Both the position numbers and the translations under genes were made by a program. A DNA stretch of 64,000 nt. Source: Symsagittifera roscoffensis (taxonomy: Eukaryota > Xenacoelomorpha > Acoela > Convolutidae). Positions 42,111 to 53,386 of the stretch are shown here, piece after piece. Position 1 is the stretch's first letter. Each line of letters begins with the position of its first letter. The stretch spans positions 33,677,436 to 33,741,435 of the forward strand of contig NC_087068.1 in assembly GCF_963678635.1 (NCBI RefSeq). Direction: 5' to 3'. Under the pieces are notes generated by a model. It did no database searches. It saw nothing but the letters and a program-made list of their open reading frames with translations, and was not told where the DNA came from.

Positions 42111-44131
42111 TCAAACTGAATTTTGGAATTCGTCAGGTCAGTTCTATGAAATGAATTGATTAACTTCAAAACTCCAAACCTCAATTAGCCTATTGGAAAA
42201 ACTCAACTTTTCACAAACCGATTCAAACTATGAAAAGAATTGATCAACTTCAAAACTTCGAAGCTTAAATAGCTTTCTTGAAAAACTCAATTTTTTCGCA
42301 AACTAAACCAGTCTATGAAATGAAATGAATTGAAAATACCAAAAAAGTTTAACGAGTCGATTCAGTGTACAAGAAAATTTGATTTTTCTCAGTCTTTGAA
42401 AGCTTGAGTAGCTTGCATGAAAAAAAAAATGGGAACCAATTTAGTTTATGAAGCTATTCCATTTTCAAGTTATTCCATTGACTGACTCGGTTCGTCAGTC
42501 TATGAAATGAATTGATTAACTTCAAAACTCCAAACCTCAAATAGCTTGGTGGAAAAACTCAAGTTTTCACAAACCGATTCAAACTATGAAAAGAATTGAT
42601 CAACTTCAAAACTTCAAAGCTTAAATAGCTTAATTGAAAAACTCAATTTTTTCGCAAACTAAACCAGTCTATGAAGTGAAATGGATTGAAAAAGTTTGGA
42701 TTGAAAAAAATACCAAAAAAGTTTCACGAGCCGATTCAGTATATAAGAAAGTTTGATTTTTCTCAGTCTTTGAAAGCTTGAGTAGCTTGCATGAAAAAAA
42801 AATTGGTAACCAATTTAGTCTTTCAAGCAACTTGGAAAAAGTGAAAATGTTCACAGCTGAAGTAGCTTGTTTAAAAAACTCAACAATTCTGCAAACTGAT
42901 TCAGTCGTTGAAATGAATTGATTAACCTCAAAACTTCACGAGCCGATTCAGTCTATAAGAAAATTTAATTTTTCTCAATTTTTTGAAGCTTGAGTAGCCT
43001 GCATGAAAAGAAAAATCGGGAACCATTTTTGTCTGTGAAAAGCTAATCAGCTGAATATAGCTTGTTTGAAAACCTGAACATTTTTGCAAACCGATTCAGT
43101 CTATGAAATGAATTGATTACCTTCGAAAATTCAAAACCCGAATAGTTTTCTTGGAAAACTCAAATTTTTCTCAAACTGATCCAGTCTATGAAAAGAAAGA
43201 ATTACTTCAAAGTTTCATATATCAAATAGCTTGATTAAAAAAATTCAGACTGTTGAAGATTTGATTCAGGCTATATACCAACTAGAAATATTTTTGAAGC
43301 TCGCATAGCTTGTTAAGCATTTAAAACTTTTCCGAAACTGATAACGTCTATGAAACCATTTGGAGTGTTTCAGATTTTGAACTGCTCGAAGAAAAAAACT
43401 CAAACTTTTAGCAAACTGATTTAATATATGAAACGAATTGAAATAATTCAATTTTCCAAAGCTCAGAATGGTTGCTTAAAAATCGCAAAGTATTCTCGAA
43501 CCAATTCAGTTTAGAAAATGAAGTGAAATACTTGAAAATGTCCTAGATAAAATAGATTGCTTGAAAAGTTTAACTTTTTTGCAAACTAATCCAATCTAGT
43601 CTACAAAATGAATTGATTAACTTCCAAACTTCAAAGCTCAAAAAATAGCTTGCTTGAAAAACTCAAATTTTCACAAACCGATTCAAACTATGAAAAGAAT
43701 TGATCAACTTCAAAATTTCAAAGCTCAAATAGCTTGCTTGAAAAACTCAGTTTTATCGCAAACTAAATCAGTCTATGAAATGAATTGAAAATACTAAAAA
43801 GTTTCATAAGCCGATTCAGTATATATAAAAATTGATTTTTTAAAGTTTTTTTAAAGCATGATTTGCTTGCATGAAAAAGAAAATTGGAAACCAATTTCAT
43901 TTATGAAGCAACTTGGAAAAATGGAAAGTCTTCACAGCTGAAATAGCTTGATTAAAATCTCAACTTTTTCGCAAACTGATTCCGTCGTTGAAATGAATTG
44001 ATTAACTTCAAAACTGCAGAGCTCAAATAGTTTTTTTTTGAAAAATTCTTTTTTTTTGCAAATTAATCCAGTCTATGAAATGAAGTGAAAATACTAAAAA
44101 TTTTGGCGAGCCGATTCAGTCTATGAGAAAG
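42111..44131 (-). repeat. Same satellite in inverted orientation, left part
   Basis: From about 42111 the monomers read as the reverse complement of the forward array: AGCTCAAATAGCTTGCTTG, AAAAACTCAATTTTTTCGCA, AACTGATCCAGTCTATGAAA, TGAATTGAAATACTTCAAA. Counted from TATGAAA at about 42500 to the next, the period is 84. The switch point falls around GAATTGAGCTCAAAC, where GAGCTC is itself a palindrome. Confidence 0.85.
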
Positions 44132-44511
44132 TGAGTTATGACCTTTTAGTTGTACTCATAGAGTAATTTCAGATAAGGTACACCGTCTGCTCGTCACGCT
44201 ATCTTATTTTCGGCCGGATAGATTCGCACAATTTTTTAGTCTTATACCAATCTTAATCTTACTCTTATATCTCCTAGTCTCAATAGAACTAGTGTATACT
44301 GGTATATGCGAGTCGGTCTCTCTGGAGAAGGCAACTGTATTCTTTAAGTTTAATTCAAATTGTTCTGGTGTTGAAACTACAAGTAGTTTCAACACTTACA
44401 ACTAAGTGGGTTGTTAGTTGATGGAGTATGATTGGTAAGTATTCAATATTTTAAAGAAATAAAAAATCATAGTAATTACCAATATTATAATTCAGTTTAG
44501 ATCTGGCTCCA
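44132..44511 (-). repeat. 3' LTR of element A (- copy)
   Basis: On the + strand it runs from TGAGTTATGACC to GATCTGGCTCCA, so it has TG...CA ends and is 380 bp. Just outside in sense orientation is GGATGGG (44518-44512), the same polypurine-like tract as in the + copy. Confidence 0.8.
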
Positions 44512-45678
44512 CCCATCCGGGGCTTAGAGAGTTTTAGTTTTTTAATGATTTCTTCATCATAGGATGGATATTAATGCTTTTCTTATTGAAGTTGCGAGCA
44601 GTTTTTCTGATTAGGATTGTTATCCGTTGCTCCAGGAAGCTGGAATTGTCGATATGAACTTGTTCTTAAGCGGTTGCTGTTAATCACGATCATTTTTGGG
44701 AGATCGTATCATGATTTCTGACCGGTTGTAAGGATCCAGCCTTGCTCGGGTGTATCATGAAGTTTGACTTTCGTGTGAAGAGCCTGGTGACTTGGATTTG
44801 TACGTATACTTAACATCGAGATAGCCATTAGTCTGTTTCAATGGGTTTCCTTTGTTGCGATGCCAAGTCGTACTCTAAGTCCTTTGAGTGTAGTGACTGT
44901 AGGCAGCAAATCGGGTGTATTTGCCATTCCGTAATTGGAGTGTGATCGGGTTGTCAACTTCCTTGGTGCTCGTCTTTGGGCTGTATGAAATCTATATACT
45001 ACCTTGAAACCTTTGTTCATTTTGTTTTTAGTTATGATCTTGTAGTTAATAGTTATCGCAAAAGCATTTTGGTTTTAGTTCGGTTCTTTTTAAAAGTTGC
45101 TCACTCTGGAGCCACTCATGTCAAAACCAGAGTGTGGATAACAAAGCGTGGATGTAGCACGGTGGGTGAGGCCGACTATTGAGCATGCTCAGGACGTCTT
45201 CTGGTTGGTTAGGCCTGAAGTGGAGTATAATTTCGCGCTCTTTTTTGTAGGGTCTTGTTTTGTGTTTAACCTTTTATGTATTTTTTATTACTGGTTTTTT
45301 CCTTTTTGTTTTGGTTGTGTCCTTTTCTCAAAAATCAAATCGTTTGGTTTGGGTTTGTTTTTCAACTTTTTTGTGTTTTATTCGTTTGTGTTTAGACTTG
45401 AAAGTAGTCTTCAAAAGAATAAGTTATCCAGTTCTAAGCTGGTTTTAATCCGGTTTGGGTACCGTGGCTTTTCTTTTCTTAACCATGCTGTTAGGTTGTG
45501 GTTTGTGGTGTTTAGTAAGCTGCGTTGGTTAGTTTGGATTATTATAAAATTCTTTTCCAACCGGGTTAACGGAAAGTTTGAAACGTGTTAATATTTGTTA
45601 GAGTTTTTATCAGTGAAAGTTAAAACTTCAAATTAATAGTTCAAAAAATTCTCCGTGGGCAAACTGTGCGATAGTGGA
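44512..45678 (-). other. 3' non-coding region of element A (- copy)
   Basis: It is collinear with 2989-1750 in the + copy. It includes the A-box-like block at about 45148-45175 (GTAGCACGGTGGGTGAGG on the + strand) and AGCATGCT at about 45182. A 147-codon open frame on the + strand (45148-45591) is antisense to the element and has no supporting features. Confidence 0.6.
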
Positions 45679-48600
45679 TCAGATTTTGGGCGAGTAATTG
45701 ATTTTAAAGTTATGAAGAAGCGTCTGGTTTTCTGTGTTTTTGTGGTCTATTTTGATTATCTTGTTGTTTTTGTCTACATTTGGCAATGCTTTGTCCGTAT
45801 CTACGGCAATAAATACACCATTTTTGAATGTTGATTTATCTTTGAAACTTGAGTTTCTCTCGTACATGTTCAAAACTTCAAAGATTTTTAAAGATAAATC
45901 TGTATCGGAGTCATGAATATTATTTATTTGTAAAGTGGTGGGTTGAATATTGTTTACATATTGTAAGTTGAGATTTTCTGTTTCTTCCAATTTCAATGTG
46001 ATTTCGGCTTGCTCTACTTTATCTAATAGTTTTCTGAAGTCTATATCGGAATCTCGATTTGAGGAAGGATGTGATGCTCTCTTTTTTATTGCTATTTTTT
46101 GTAGTTGAGGTGTCATCATTAGGATTTCTGTCATCTTTGTATTTTTGTAATCATGTGTATTGAGTGAGTATGCTTTTCGGACTAGCGTTTCTAATCCTAC
46201 TGCAAACGTTTTATCGTTTCATTGCGTAGTCTACGATTTTCATTGCATAAAACTCTTTGCTGTTGTTTGTTTCTTTCAGTATCAAACATTTTTGAGAATT
46301 CTTGTGTGAATCTTTTCCAATCTGATTTAACATCTATAGGTAAAACTGAAAACTATTTTTGGGCTGCGCCATCAAGTGTAGTTTGGGTTTAAAACTGTGC
46401 GTCTATGTATCCAATTTTGATGAAGTGGCGTATTTATTGGTTCAGATCCTATATTCAGAATTAAATTTGCTGTGACTGCAATTAAATAATCTTCTACAGA
46501 GTATTCAGGGTCTGTAACTGTGAATACCATTAGTGGCTTATTTCATGAGAGGATCCACCCGTTAGGTGTAGATTCATCGTCATTTGTAGTGATTCTGCGG
46601 CGTTTGGTATTTGAGAAAAATTTATAAGTTGTCTTTTTGTTATTTCATATTGTTGTAAGTAATACGGTATTGGAATTTCGTTATACATTTGTGTTGGTTG
46701 ATAAGATTATGTTTCAAATGGGTTTTGTGATTAAAAATTATTATTGTGTGGTGTTGGATTATTTCTTGAGTGTCGTGCTTGTTCGTCACGTGTGTATGGT
46801 TCGAAAATGTCTGGTTGATCAATGCTGTAAGAGCGTGGTCTTTGGCTTGTATAGAATTGTTGTTGAATTTGATTATAAAATTCCTCATCATCTAATGGAG
46901 AATAATTAGCTGTATGGTGAGAGGGTTGATTTTTAGAATAGTATTCATTCATATTATTTATGTTTTGTTGGAAAAATGGTAATTTTCACTTCGATCCTGT
47001 GTAAACCCTGGTTGATTGTTAAAATTTTCTTAGTTTGAAATTGATTGTGGTATATGTTAACTTTGTGCGTATGAATAGGTCGTTTGACCATTCATATTAG
47101 AATTTTTCGATGTTTTTGACCTATTTACATAGTTATAATTATGCTCTGTAAAATTATTTTTATGTGATGTTCTTTGTTTATATGATGACTTTGTTGTTGG
47201 TCGAAATGTTTGATAATCCGTTTTTGAGTTTTTTGAGCAACAGAAGGGTTTACTGTAGAATGCATGGTTGTTTGTTTTAATGTTCGAATTTTTTTTTGGA
47301 CTTGTAAGGGTAGGATGAATAAATGAATAGCTTTGGTGTGCTGTTGTCGTTATTGTTTCAACTATTTCTTCACTTACAAAATGTGATGAAGTTTGGATAT
47401 CTTGTTGTGTAAGATTTCTTGTTCCGTTCAAGTCGTCTTGCTGTACAAAAGTGGAGTTTAAACTTTTGTTTCCTGCATTATCAGGGAAGAATGAGTTATA
47501 GTTTAAAGGTGTTGCGTCAACTGTAAGTGGGTATACTTTAACATAATCTTTGTCAACAGAATTAGTGCTTATTGCTTGACTTGATATATCTGTTGTTATA
47601 TTAATAAATGAATGATGAGACCATTCGGAGTCCCAAGCATAATCTGTTTATTCTGCTAATATAGTTTCATCATTTGCGTTTTGTGGTCTAAAAGTTTTTC
47701 TTGTTTGTGATTTGAGGGCAATATTGTGAACAAAATAATCGATCATGAACCATGCTAGGATTTTCTTGTAAATCGTGTTTAACGTGTTGTGTTATTTCGT
47801 TATTAGTTAGATTTTCACGGATTGCATTTAAAAAATTTGAGAATATATTTATTTCTTGGCGTACGGTTGTATGTCGAGATGTTTGAGTTGGTAAATCGCC
47901 TTGAGGTTCTTTCAGTTCTAAATAGTATTGCTCAATAGCTATAGTATAGTTAAATAGCTATAGATAAGTGACAATACATCGTTTGTGAATATTGAATTTG
48001 TTCTTTGTGAGTTTTGGTGCTGTATATTTTTATGTATTCTGTAAAAATTCACAGAATACATAAAATTCAATATCTACGTCATCTGTTTGAATTAGATATC
48101 TGCCATGAAATGAGTTTGGTGTACTGATTTCTTTTGTGTATGTTCCATATTGTGATTTAATTTTGCATATGTCTTTGAGACAGGGACCAAAAAGTTGTCT
48201 TTTTATTTTCACATCAGGAAATTCCTTTGTGCATGGGCTATCTCCTTTTTCAAATAAATTTACGAATAACTTCTGGCAAAATTGTACTTAACCTCTAGCT
48301 TCAGCTTGAGGATGTATCAAAAATAAGAGTATGGAGTTCTCTTCGCGATTTTTTTCATTTTGAATCATTTCTGTGTTTTATAACTGTCAATGCGTAATTT
48401 TTATTGTGTCTTTTTGGTTGATTCCAATTGTATAGACGTATTGGTTTGTTTGTGTAGGACTTTTTTATTCTACATTTTCCTTTTATTGATGCTGGTGATG
48501 TGTTATCTGAGTTGGAAAATTTATTTGATCGTCAGTTTGATGATTTTAATTTATTGAGTTTTTTTAATTGTGGAGTTCTCGTATTGCACTTGTTTCTGAT

Positions 48601-48809
48601 TCTGAGACTGCGTTTCTTCGTTTTGAAAATCGTTTTCGAATAATTTGTTTTGGTTTGCTTATACTTTTCTTTCTTAGTGTTTGTCTTTTTGTTCTTATGT
48701 ATCCTATTGTTTGTCTATGTGGTGTGGTTACGAGGTCGTATCTTTCGTCATTAATTATACAATTGTGTAATACAATTGTTTGTTTGTTTCCTAAATTTTC
48801 TTTTGACAT
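45679..48809 (-). pseudogene. gag of element A, broken
   Basis: A start at 48809 (MSKENLGNKQTIV) begins a very N-, Q-, S- and T-rich low-complexity region that reaches about 46730 in several frames. A capsid-like part follows at about 46500-46230. It has PEYSVEDYLIAVTANLIL, then LDGAAQK, a stop, FSVLPIDVKSDWKRFTQEF, and SKMFDTERNKQQQRVL. The A-x-x-W/stop...W..F...F...F spacing is that of the Retrotrans_gag family; a TAG stands where the usual Trp is. The C-terminal frame 46134-45679 starts MTEILMMTPQLQKIAIKKR, is coiled-coil-like (KLLDKVEQAEITLKLEE) and ends before the shared 3' region. No zinc knuckle was seen. At least three stops or frameshifts make it non-functional. Confidence 0.7.
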
Positions 48810-49452
48810 TAGGTTTTAGGATGATGGATGCAAGCTGGGATTTGTGATTTCTAGTTTCATAAACTGTTAGTTCTTATGGTTTTTTGGTTTTTAGCTTAAC
48901 TTGGGGCATAAATTGTATGGTTGGAGAGAAAAGCATTATTATCAATTTGTGAGAATGATTGTTATTTTATCGTGACTAATATATATGCTTTATGCTAACT
49001 ATTTTTTTTTATATTTAAAAATTGTTTTTTTTTTCAAGATGTCATTTAATTTACAGCTGATTTAACGAAAACGACAAGTGTTGTTTTTAACAGTCGCTAT
49101 TATACAATTAATAGGTTTAGCGCCATGAAAGGTTATTTGAAAGTAGTTCTTCAAAAATTTTGTCAGTAAGTGAAAACTTAAATTTACTGCTGGGAGTATT
49201 CTAAATATAAAAGTTTGATCTGGCTTTTGCCGTACGATCATGAAATCGATTGGTAGAATTCTTCCTAATCGTATGTCGTGCCTTGTCCGAGGTCTTCCAA
49301 CAATACCAGGTATTTCTCGTATCCAATACGAAACATTTCTACTAAATTTTAGTCATATAACATTTTTGTAATGTTATATTTTTCTATTTCTAATCTAATG
49401 TCTTGGTTTATGATTCTAATCTAACTTGGTTAATGTCTTGTTCGAGACTTTT

Positions 49453-49462
49453 GATCGCACCA
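49453..49462 (-). promoter_or_regulatory. Candidate primer-binding site of element A
   Basis: In sense orientation the 5' LTR ends TAACTCA, then TC, then TGGTGCGATC. A PBS starting TGG within two bases of the LTR is canonical, since tRNAs end in CCA. The same 10 bases recur at 54051-54060 in the duplicated copy. I cannot assign the tRNA. Confidence 0.45.
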
Positions 49463-49464
49463 GA

Positions 49465-49842
49465 TGAGTTATGACCTTTTGTTTAAGCTCATAGAGTATT
49501 TTCAGATAAGATACACCGTCTGCTCGTCACGCTATCTTTTTTTCGGCCGGATAGATTTGTGCAAATTCCTTGTCTAATACCAATCTTAATCTTACTCCTA
49601 TATCTCTTATTCTCAGTAGATCTAGTGTATACTGGTATATGCGAGTCAGTCTCTCTGAAGAAGGCAACTGTATTCTAAGTTTAATTCAAATTGTTCTGGT
49701 GTAGAAACTACAAGTAGTTTCAACACTTACAAATAAGTGAGTTGTTTGTTGATGGAGTTTGATTTGTTAGTATTCAAAAATTTATAGAGATAAAACATCA
49801 TAAAAATAACCAAAAACATAATTCAGTTTAGATCTGGTATCA
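49465..49842 (-). repeat. 5' LTR of element A (- copy)
   Basis: It is 378 bp, with TGAGTTATGACC and GATCTGGTATCA at its + strand ends. It is clearly diverged from the 3' LTR at 44132 (several substitutions and short indels), so the insertion is not recent. Confidence 0.8.
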
Positions 49843-52800
49843 AAAATTTGATTTTTTTCTCAATTTTTTAAGCTTGAGTTGCTTGCATGAAAAAAAATTC
49901 GGGAACCAATTTGTATATGAAACAACTTGGAAAAATGAAAAGCTTCACTGCTGAAAGAGCCTGTTTGAAATCCTGAAAAACTCAATTGTTTCGCAAACTG
50001 ATCCAGTCTATGAAATGAATTGAATTACTTCAAAGTTTCATATATCAACTAGCTTGATTAAAAAAATTCAGACTGTTCGCAAACTGATTTAGTCTATGAA
50101 ATGAATTGGTTAACTTCAAACCTTCAGAGGAAATTGCTTGGAAATTTCAAAATTTCCGCAAACTGATCCTGTCTTTGAAATGAATTGAAATACTTCAAAG
50201 CTTCATAAATCAAAAAGCTGGCTCAAAAAAGAATCAAACTGTTTAAGATTTGAATCAGTCTATAAATAGTTTTGATTATTTCGATTTTCTTGAAGCTCGC
50301 ATAGCTTGATTTAAGATATGGTTTTTGTCTATTTTGTCTATTTTGTCAAACTGGTTTTGTCTATAAAACAATTTGGAATGATTCATAGCTCGTATAGCTT
50401 GCAGGAAAAAAACTCAAATTTTAGCGAAAAGATGCAGAATATAGAACAAATTGAAATACTTTAAAACTCAAAGCTCAAAAAGCTTGCATAAAAACCAAAG
50501 TATTTCCGAACCGATTCAGTCTAGAAAATGAAAAGAACTATTTGAAAATTTCTGAGATCAAATAGCTTGCTTAAAAAAACCTGATTTTTTGGCAAACGGT
50601 TTCAGTCCAGGAAGTGAATTGAAACAATCGATAACTTCAAAGCTCGAATAGCTTGCTCATAAAAGTAAATTTTTTCGCGAACCGATTCAGTATATAAAAA
50701 CGTTAATTTTTTGCAAATTTTAAAGCTTTAGTAGTTCGCTGGAAAAAAATCGGTAAGAATTTTTGTCTATGAAGCAAATTGAAAAAAATTAAGCAAATTG
50801 AAAAAAAACTTTTTCGCAAACTGATCCAGTCGATGGAATGAATTCATTTAATTCAAAACTTCAGAGCTCAAATAGCTTGCTTGACATTTCAAAATTTTTG
50901 CAAACTGATCCAGTCTATGAATTGAATTGAAATTCTTCAAAGTTTCATATTCTCAAATAGCTTGCTCAAAAACTTTCAGAGTGTTCAAGATTTTATTCAG
51001 TCTATGAATAATTTTGAGTTATTTCAACATTTTGAAGCTCGCTTAGCTTGTTTTAGTTATTGAATCTTTTCTAAAATGATTTCGTCTATGAAACCATTTG
51101 GAATGTTTCATAATTTGGAATTCTTGCAAAAAAACTCAAAGTTTTAGCGAACCGATGCAGAATTTGAAACGAATTGATATTGAAGTTTTAAAGCTCAAAA
51201 AGCTTGCTTAAAGAACGCAAAGTAATCTTGAACCAATTCACTCTAGAAAATGAAGTGAAAAACTTGAAATTTTCATATATCAAACACCTTGCCTAAAAAC
51301 TGACTATTTGGCAAAACGTTTCAGTCTAGGAAGTGAAATCAAATAGTTCTTATTTTCAAAGCTTGAGTAGCTTTCTTAAAAAATTAAAATTTTTCGCGAA
51401 CCGATTCAGTTTACTAGAAATTGAATTTTCTCAACTTTTTAAGCTCACGTACCTTGCATGAAAAAAAAATCGGGAACCAATTTCGTCAAAGAAGCAACTT
51501 GGAAAAATTGAAAAACTTCACAGCTGTACAAAAACCTCAACTTCAAAACTTTAAAACTTTTATCAACTTCAAAACTTCAAAGCTCAATCAGTTTGCTTGA
51601 AAAACTCAAATTTTTTGCAAACTGATCCAGTCTTTTAAGTGAATTGATATACTTCAAAACTTCATAAATCAAATCGCTTGCTCAAAAAAATCAAACTGTT
51701 TGCGATTTTAATCAGTCTATAAATACTTGTGAATTATATCAAATTTCTCGAAGCTCGCATAGCTTTTTCCAAAATTTAATTTTGCGTAAGCTGATTTTGT
51801 CGTATCGCTCGAATAGCTTGCAGAAAAAAGTCAAATTTGTTAGAACTGGTTCATTCTTTTGATACACTTGAAATTTTTCAACTTTTTATAGCTCAATTAC
51901 TCTGCTTAAGAAACTAAAACTTTCGCAAATCGGTTCAATTTATGAACTAAAAAGAATGATATCAGAAACTAGCTGGCTTAAAAATTTATTAAATTGCAAA
52001 CCGGTTCCGTTTATGAAATGACTTGAAATGATCCAACTAGTTTACTGAAAATTTCAAACTTTTTAAAAAAGATTCAGTCTAATAGAAAGCTTGAAATATT
52101 TCAAACTTGGAAGCTTGAAGAACGTGCAGAAAAAAATTTTTTGGCAGACTGATGCAGTATAAATTTGATTTCTTTGAAATTCTCGAAGCTCGCATAGCTT
52201 GTTTACAATTTTAGCATTTGGGAAACTGATTTCGTCTGTAAAAAAAACCATTTGGAATGTTTCATAGCTCGTATAGCTTGCAGAGAAAACTCATTTTTTA
52301 AGCAAACCGATGCAGTATATGAAACGAATTGAAATACTTTAAATTTCCAAAGCTCAAAAAGGTTGCTTAAAAGTTGCAACGTCATCGCGAACCGATTATT
52401 TCTAGAGAATGAAGTGAAATACTTTAAAACTTCATAGATCAATTAACTTGCTTAAAAACTGATTATTTGGCGAACCGTTTCAATCTAGGAAGTGAATTCA
52501 AATTGTTCATAATTTCAAAGCTCGAGTAGTTTTCCTAAAGAACTATAGTTTTTTGTGATCGCCTAAGTACATAAAAAAAATAAATTTTCTCAATTTTTTC
52601 TAGGCTTAAGAAGCTTGCATGGAAAAAAATGGGAACCAATTTAGTCTATGAAGCAACTTGGAAAAAATGAAAATCGTCGCAGCTGAAGAAGCTTGTTCAA
52701 AAAACATAAAATTTTCGCAAAGTGATTTAGTCTATGAAATGAATTGGTTAACTTCAAACCTTCAGAGGAAATTGCTTGGAAATTTCAAAATTTTCGCAAA

Positions 52801-53386
52801 CTGATCCTGTCTTTGAAATGAATTGAAATACTTCAAAGCTTCATAAATCAAATAGCTTGCTCAAAAAATCAAACTGTTTGCGATTTTAATCAGTCTATAA
52901 ATACTTGTGAATTATATCAAATTTCTCGAAGCTCGCATAGCTTGTTCCAAAATTTAATTTTGCGTAAGCTGATTTTGTCTTCAAAACGTTTTGGAACGAT
53001 TCTTCGGTCGAATAGCTTGCAGAAAAAAGTCAAATTTGTTAGAACTGGTTCATTCTTTTGATACACTTGAAATTTTTCAACTTTTTATAGCTCAATTACT
53101 CTGCTTAAGAAACTAAAACTTTCGCAAATCGGTTCAATTTATGAACTAAAAAGAAAGATATCAGAAACTAGCTGGCTTAAAAATTTATTAAATTGCAAAC
53201 CGGTTCCGTTTATGAAATGACTTGAAATGATCTAACTAGTTTAGTGAAAATTTCAAAATTTTTAAAAAAGATTCAGTCTAATAGAAAGCTTGAAATATTT
53301 CAAACTTGGAAGCTTGAAGAACGTGCAGAAAAAACTCGAAGAACGTGCAGAACGAGCAGAAACCGGTTCCATTTATGAAATGACTT
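49843..53386 (-). repeat. Inverted-orientation satellite, middle part
   Basis: It has the same roughly 84-bp monomer order as 42111-44131. A local 9-mer triplication, TTTTGTCTA, occurs at about 50323-50347 and marks the same monomer in later copies (about 55645, 59817, 62290, 63308). Confidence 0.8.

Larger units (their letters stand above)
44132..49842 (-). mobile_element. LTR retrotransposon, element A, copy with gag but no pol
   Basis: Two LTRs of about 380 bp, 44132-44511 (3') and 49465-49842 (5'), flank a 4.95-kb interior on the - strand. In sense order the interior has a leader of about 655 bp, a broken gag (48809-45679) and a non-coding 3' region shared with 1750-2989. No RT, RNase H or integrase block was found, so it is non-autonomous or a deletion derivative. 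The flanks join to recreate an interrupted satellite monomer: ...CTATGAGAAAG on the left and AAAAATTTGATTTTTTTCTC on the right, compared with intact monomers such as 42745-42765. An A-rich target duplication of 4-5 bp is possible but ambiguous. Confidence 0.8.
48786..53386 (-). repeat. 4.6-kb duplicated block, copy 1
   Basis: It contains the start of gag, the leader and 5' LTR of element A (to 49842) and satellite to 53386. It is repeated in direct tandem from 53387. Relative to copy 2 it lacks about 720 bp of satellite at 50080, between GACTGTTC and TTCGCAAACTG. Confidence 0.75.

Noticed and set aside
45148-45591. 147-codon + strand frame
   Set aside because: It is antisense to the 3' non-coding region of element A, F/L/V-rich because the other strand is A-rich, and not kept as an equally long frame in the other copy.
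49438-49462. A tRNA 3' half next to the 5' LTR (GTTCGAGAC...GCACCA)
   Set aside because: It resembles a T-arm plus CCA, but the T-stem does not pair and the duplicate copy has AGTCGAGAC instead. Only the 10-base PBS is retained as a call.
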